NCBI GenBank assembly: GCA_007123785.1
Contig: SLGL01000212.1
Coordinates: 1 to 17,061, forward strand
Direction of reading: 5' to 3'
DNA from: Balneolaceae bacterium
GTDB taxonomy: Bacteria > Bacteroidota > Rhodothermia > Balneolales > Balneolaceae
Length of the DNA stretch: 17,061 nt
Every line of letters begins with the position of its first letter. Position 1 is the first letter of the stretch. A program made the position numbers and the translations under genes. The notes under the pieces were generated by a model. That model did no database searches. It saw only the letters and a list, made by a program, of their open reading frames with translations, and was not told the DNA's origin. Shown here piece after piece: positions 14,910 to 17,061 of this stretch.

Positions 14910-14996
14910 TTCTGAACTTTATCCGACAATTGAGAGTTGACATGACATTAGTATCATTACTGTGAGTGAAGCGATTCCGGTAAAACGAAATCCGGG

Positions 14997-16382
14997 CTAA
15001 ACCGTTTTGGAATAAGCGGTTTGATGGTGCTTTCTTTCTATATAACCATCAAACACCATCGCAGCGTTTCGCAAAAAAAGTCGACCGCGGGAGGTAAGGC
15101 GGAAACCGTTTTTCATCAGTATCAGCAGTCCGTCAGCCTCCAGTTCTTTCAAGCGATCCAGCTCTAAAGAAAATCTTTCTTTGAAATCAATCCCTGTCTC
15201 TTCGAAAAATTGATCGTAATGGATCTCCGCATTACACATAATCTGCATAATGATTTTACGGCGGATTTTATCCTCTTCTGACAGTGCCAGAACTTTTTTC
15301 ACCGGGAGCTTTCCCTCATCCAGCATTCGGTAATATTCGTTCAGATCTTTCTCATTCTGATAATAGAGGCCGCTCCCTTGCGAAATCCCTGACATTCCGA
15401 GGGCAATCATCTCCAGTTCGGCGTGGGTGCTGTAACCCTGGAAATTGCGCTGAAGGGTTCCCTCACGAAGTGCCCGGCTCAGCTCATCACTCTTTTTCGC
15501 AAAATGGTCCATACCGATGTAATCATAACCAAGTTGAGGCAGCTTTTCGATGGCGTAGAGCAGCATACCCAGCTTCTCTTCGGTAGTTGGAAATTCTTCT
15601 TCATTCAGCAGTTTCTGTGCCGGCATGATGGAGGGGATGTGCGCATAACTGTAGATCGCAAAACGGTCGTGGTCAAGATCTCTTACATCTTCGATGGTCT
15701 TCCTGAACGTTTCCGGGGTCTGCTTTGGCAGGCCGTAAATCAGGTCGAAATTAATATTCCGGATTCCATACTTTCGCAGCAGTTCCGCAATATTTCGGGT
15801 CTGATGAAACGGCTGAATTCTGTGAATAGCCTTCTGTACCTCTTCGTTGGTATCCTGTACTCCAAGTGAAGCGCGGTTACAGCCGATCTCATTTAACGCA
15901 ATGATGTGCTCCTCATTCACCCGCCGCGGGTCAATCTCAACACTGAACTCCGCATTGGTGTGCAGATTAAAATTTGTGTCGATCAAACCACCCAGTTTTC
16001 GGAGCTGCTCCGGTGAAAGAAACGTAGGTGTACCGCCTCCAAAATGAATCTGTTTAAGCGATGCCTGCGGATGAATGGTTTCACGAACCAAGTGCATCTC
16101 TTTCTCAAGATAGGCGAGGTAAATGTCCCCGCGATCCTGATCTTTAGTGATGATTTTGGTACAGCCACAATACCAGCAAAGTGAAAAACAGAACGGAATG
16201 TGAATATAGAGCGAAAGCGGATCTTCCGATTCCGTACGCTTTTGAAGATTTTGATCCAACATTTTACGACTAAATGTGTCGGTAAATTGCAGCGCCGTTG
16301 GGTAAGAAGTATATCTCGGCCCCGGGACATTATATTTTTTTACCAGATCAAAAAGAGTTGAATCTCTCAGTTCCACAAGCAT
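14997..16382 (-). CDS. hemN: Oxygen-independent coproporphyrinogen III dehydrogenase (radical SAM)
   Basis: A 461-residue enzyme, the same length as E. coli HemN (about 457), that oxidatively decarboxylates coproporphyrinogen III to protoporphyrinogen IX without oxygen using S-adenosylmethionine. The N-terminal trip-wire segment G-P-R-Y-T-S-Y-P-T-A (21-30) is present. The Fe-S motif H-I-P-F-C-F-S-L-C-W-Y-C-G-C supplies C65, C69 and C72, with the family-typical C74. F-G-G-G-T-P (114-119) and the E-x-D-P-R-R region (149-154) belong to the SAM barrel. M-D-H-F (291-294), R-N-F-Q-G-Y-S-T-H (312-320) and the helical C-terminal domain distinguish it from the shorter HemW proteins. It starts 6 bp after the Rrf2 gene, so the two form an operon. 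ATG 16382 gives the right N-terminus, although there is no Shine-Dalgarno sequence; translational coupling is likely. Confidence 0.96.
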   Translation of the reverse strand: MLVELRDSTLFDLVKKYNVPGPRYTSYPTALQFTDTFSRKMLDQNLQKRTESEDPLSLYIHIPFCFSLCWYCGCTKIITKDQDRGDIYLAYLEKEMHLVRETIHPQASLKQIHFGGGTPTFLSPEQLRKLGGLIDTNFNLHTNAEFSVEIDPRRVNEEHIIALNEIGCNRASLGVQDTNEEVQKAIHRIQPFHQTRNIAELLRKYGIRNINFDLIYGLPKQTPETFRKTIEDVRDLDHDRFAIYSYAHIPSIMPAQKLLNEEEFPTTEEKLGMLLYAIEKLPQLGYDYIGMDHFAKKSDELSRALREGTLQRNFQGYSTHAELEMIALGMSGISQGSGLYYQNEKDLNEYYRMLDEGKLPVKKVLALSEEDKIRRKIIMQIMCNAEIHYDQFFEETGIDFKERFSLELDRLKELEADGLLILMKNGFRLTSRGRLFLRNAAMVFDGYIERKHHQTAYSKTV

Positions 16383-16388
16383 AACCGT

Positions 16389-16850
16389 TTAGTCGTCAAA
16401 AAGAATATCGAAACCGCCCTCGGTTGTAAGGCGCAGATTTTCCGCTTTGCCTTTATTCACCAATTCTGTCAGTGTGGTATGCTCCAGCATTTCACGGATT
16501 GCATCACGGGTTTCGGCCCATTTGTCGTGAAGCGGACAAGGATTTTTGATTCCGCACCCCGGTAAGCCAAGTGCACATTCGGTTAGAAGCTGAGATCCGT
16601 CTATGGCCAAAACAATATCCATCAGCGGAACTTCACTGCCGGGCTTTGTGAGGCGTACACCGCCATTGGGCCCTTTAAACGATTCCAGGATACCTTCTGC
16701 GGTTAGCTGCTGAAGGATTTTGGTTAAAAAGTGAAAGGAAATTTCCAGTTTGTCACTCATGGTTCTGATCGGGATAAATTCACCCTGCTCTCTTGATGCA
16801 AGAAAAAGTGATGCCCTGAGTCCGTAAACGCATGATTTTGATAATAGCAT
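16389..16850 (-). CDS. Rrf2-family transcriptional regulator with three-cysteine Fe-S motif
   Basis: A 153-residue regulator with an N-terminal winged helix. M-L-L-S-K-S-C-V-Y-G-L-R-A (1-13) is the standard family start and fixes the start codon. The recognition helix region runs about 28-50, and the wing G-P-N-G-G-V-R-L is at 60-67. The effector region has cysteines C92, C99 and C105 (C-x6-C-x5-C), with H108 three residues on, the arrangement that holds an Fe-S cluster in IscR, NsrR and RsrR relatives. Cluster type and signal (iron, oxygen, nitric oxide or redox) cannot be told from sequence. Co-transcription with hemN, whose product needs an oxygen-labile Fe-S cluster, suggests control of anaerobic haem synthesis. 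An 18-bp dyad 40 bp upstream may be its own operator. It is cytosolic. An AAAGGAG at 16874-16880 (minus strand) lies too far from the ATG to serve as its ribosome-binding site. Confidence 0.94.
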   Translation of the reverse strand: MLLSKSCVYGLRASLFLASREQGEFIPIRTMSDKLEISFHFLTKILQQLTAEGILESFKGPNGGVRLTKPGSEVPLMDIVLAIDGSQLLTECALGLPGCGIKNPCPLHDKWAETRDAIREMLEHTTLTELVNKGKAENLRLTTEGGFDILFDD

Positions 16851-17061
16851 AATATAATTTTAGGTTATTGAGACTCCTTTGTCTTAAAATAAGAAAATTC
16901 TTTCTTACAACCCAAGGCCGATTCGTAATTTATTGGAAATCGATTTTACTCAGAAGATTTTTTAAATCCAAATTCACAGAAATGGTGGTGGTTGCTTATT
17001 TTGATCTCTTTATTGGGTTCAGCCGGGAAAAAACCAGGTTGAAAATCTTAAGTGAAATCCT
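16851..17061. other. Sequence upstream of the Rrf2-hemN operon, to window end (211 bp)
   Basis: This is the presumed promoter region of the operon and whatever precedes it. No reading frame is convincing. Apart from the 18-bp dyad there is a 10-bp palindrome AAATCGATTT (16937-16946) and a short GATTT-TTT-AAATC dyad (16956-16968), both unremarkable in AT-rich DNA. No clean TAnnTTTG element is seen on the minus strand. Confidence 0.5.
16890..16907 (-). promoter_or_regulatory. 18-bp perfect dyad upstream of the Rrf2-hemN operon (candidate operator)
   Basis: TAAGAAA (16890-16896) and TTTCTTA (16901-16907) are exact inverted half-sites around ATTC, centred about 48 bp before the Rrf2 ATG. The position suits a promoter-overlapping operator, and Rrf2 proteins commonly repress their own operon. 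It is A/T-rich, so chance cannot be excluded. Confidence 0.4.

Larger units (their letters stand above)
14460..14996. other. Intergenic region between the TPR gene and hemN (537 bp)
   Basis: No gene is supported; a 67-codon plus-strand frame (14493-14696) looks non-coding. The TPR-proximal end holds a -7 element and a 16-bp palindrome. The hemN-proximal end holds a 77-bp inverted-repeat element at 14833-14909. The centre is ordinary AT-rich sequence. Because hemN ends at 14997, its 3' untranslated region and terminator should lie here, but no canonical hairpin with a T-run on the minus strand was found. Confidence 0.6.

Noticed and set aside
16874..16880. AAAGGAG (minus strand) as Shine-Dalgarno sequence of the Rrf2 gene
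   Set aside because: It is 23 nt from the ATG, too far, and the upstream codons in frame run into a stop with no better start. The family N-terminus also fixes the ATG at 16850.

Overview
The window looks like a chromosomal segment of a Bacteroidota/Rhodothermota-type bacterium, most plausibly Balneolota. This placement is inferred from gene content and signals, not from a marker gene. The pointers are a histidine kinase with a two-component-regulator beta-propeller sensor, almost no Shine-Dalgarno sequences ahead of the genes, and several TAnnTTTG (-7 type) promoter candidates. I see no rRNA, tRNA, CRISPR array, intact insertion sequence or phage gene.

Layout, left to right. (1) 1-2936: the 3' end of cdsA (phospholipid synthesis), a TIGR01777/YfcH-type epimerase and an Xaa-Pro aminopeptidase, all on the plus strand. 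(2) 3419-8221: a GAF-PAS-AAA+-Fis sigma54 activator, then a regulatory gap with repeated ATTTCGT half-sites and a candidate -24/-12 promoter, then an OsmC-family gene with only one cysteine, a strong intrinsic terminator, a membrane-anchored SpoIIE/PP2C phosphatase and a small HdeD/DUF308-like membrane protein. (3) 8232-9314, minus: a secreted or envelope PAP2 phosphatase, convergent with the DUF308 gene. (4) 9779-13081, plus: a 1100-residue sensor histidine kinase with 14 propeller blades, a Y_Y_Y domain, one membrane helix and a kinase core, but no receiver or DNA-binding domain. (5) 13082-14996: two long non-coding gaps rich in inverted repeats, flanking a secreted TPR protein that resembles the eukaryotic RMDN/FAM82 family. 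(6) 14997-16850, minus: a tight two-gene operon of an Rrf2-family Fe-S-type regulator followed by hemN (oxygen-independent coproporphyrinogen III dehydrogenase), with an 18-bp dyad upstream that could be its operator.

Functional reading. Most genes are housekeeping or envelope/stress related. The best self-contained regulatory unit is activator - UAS - sigma54 promoter - OsmC, where the activator probably controls its neighbour. The second is Rrf2-hemN, a plausible redox/iron/oxygen switch for anaerobic haem synthesis. Two signalling proteins, the PP2C phosphatase and the orphan propeller kinase, have no partner in the window. No obviously new defence or mobile system is present. The points most worth checking are the sigma54/OsmC circuit, the single-Cys OsmC, the RMDN-like TPR protein with a palindrome over its presumed promoter, and the unexplained inverted-repeat elements at 13443-13527 and 14833-14909.
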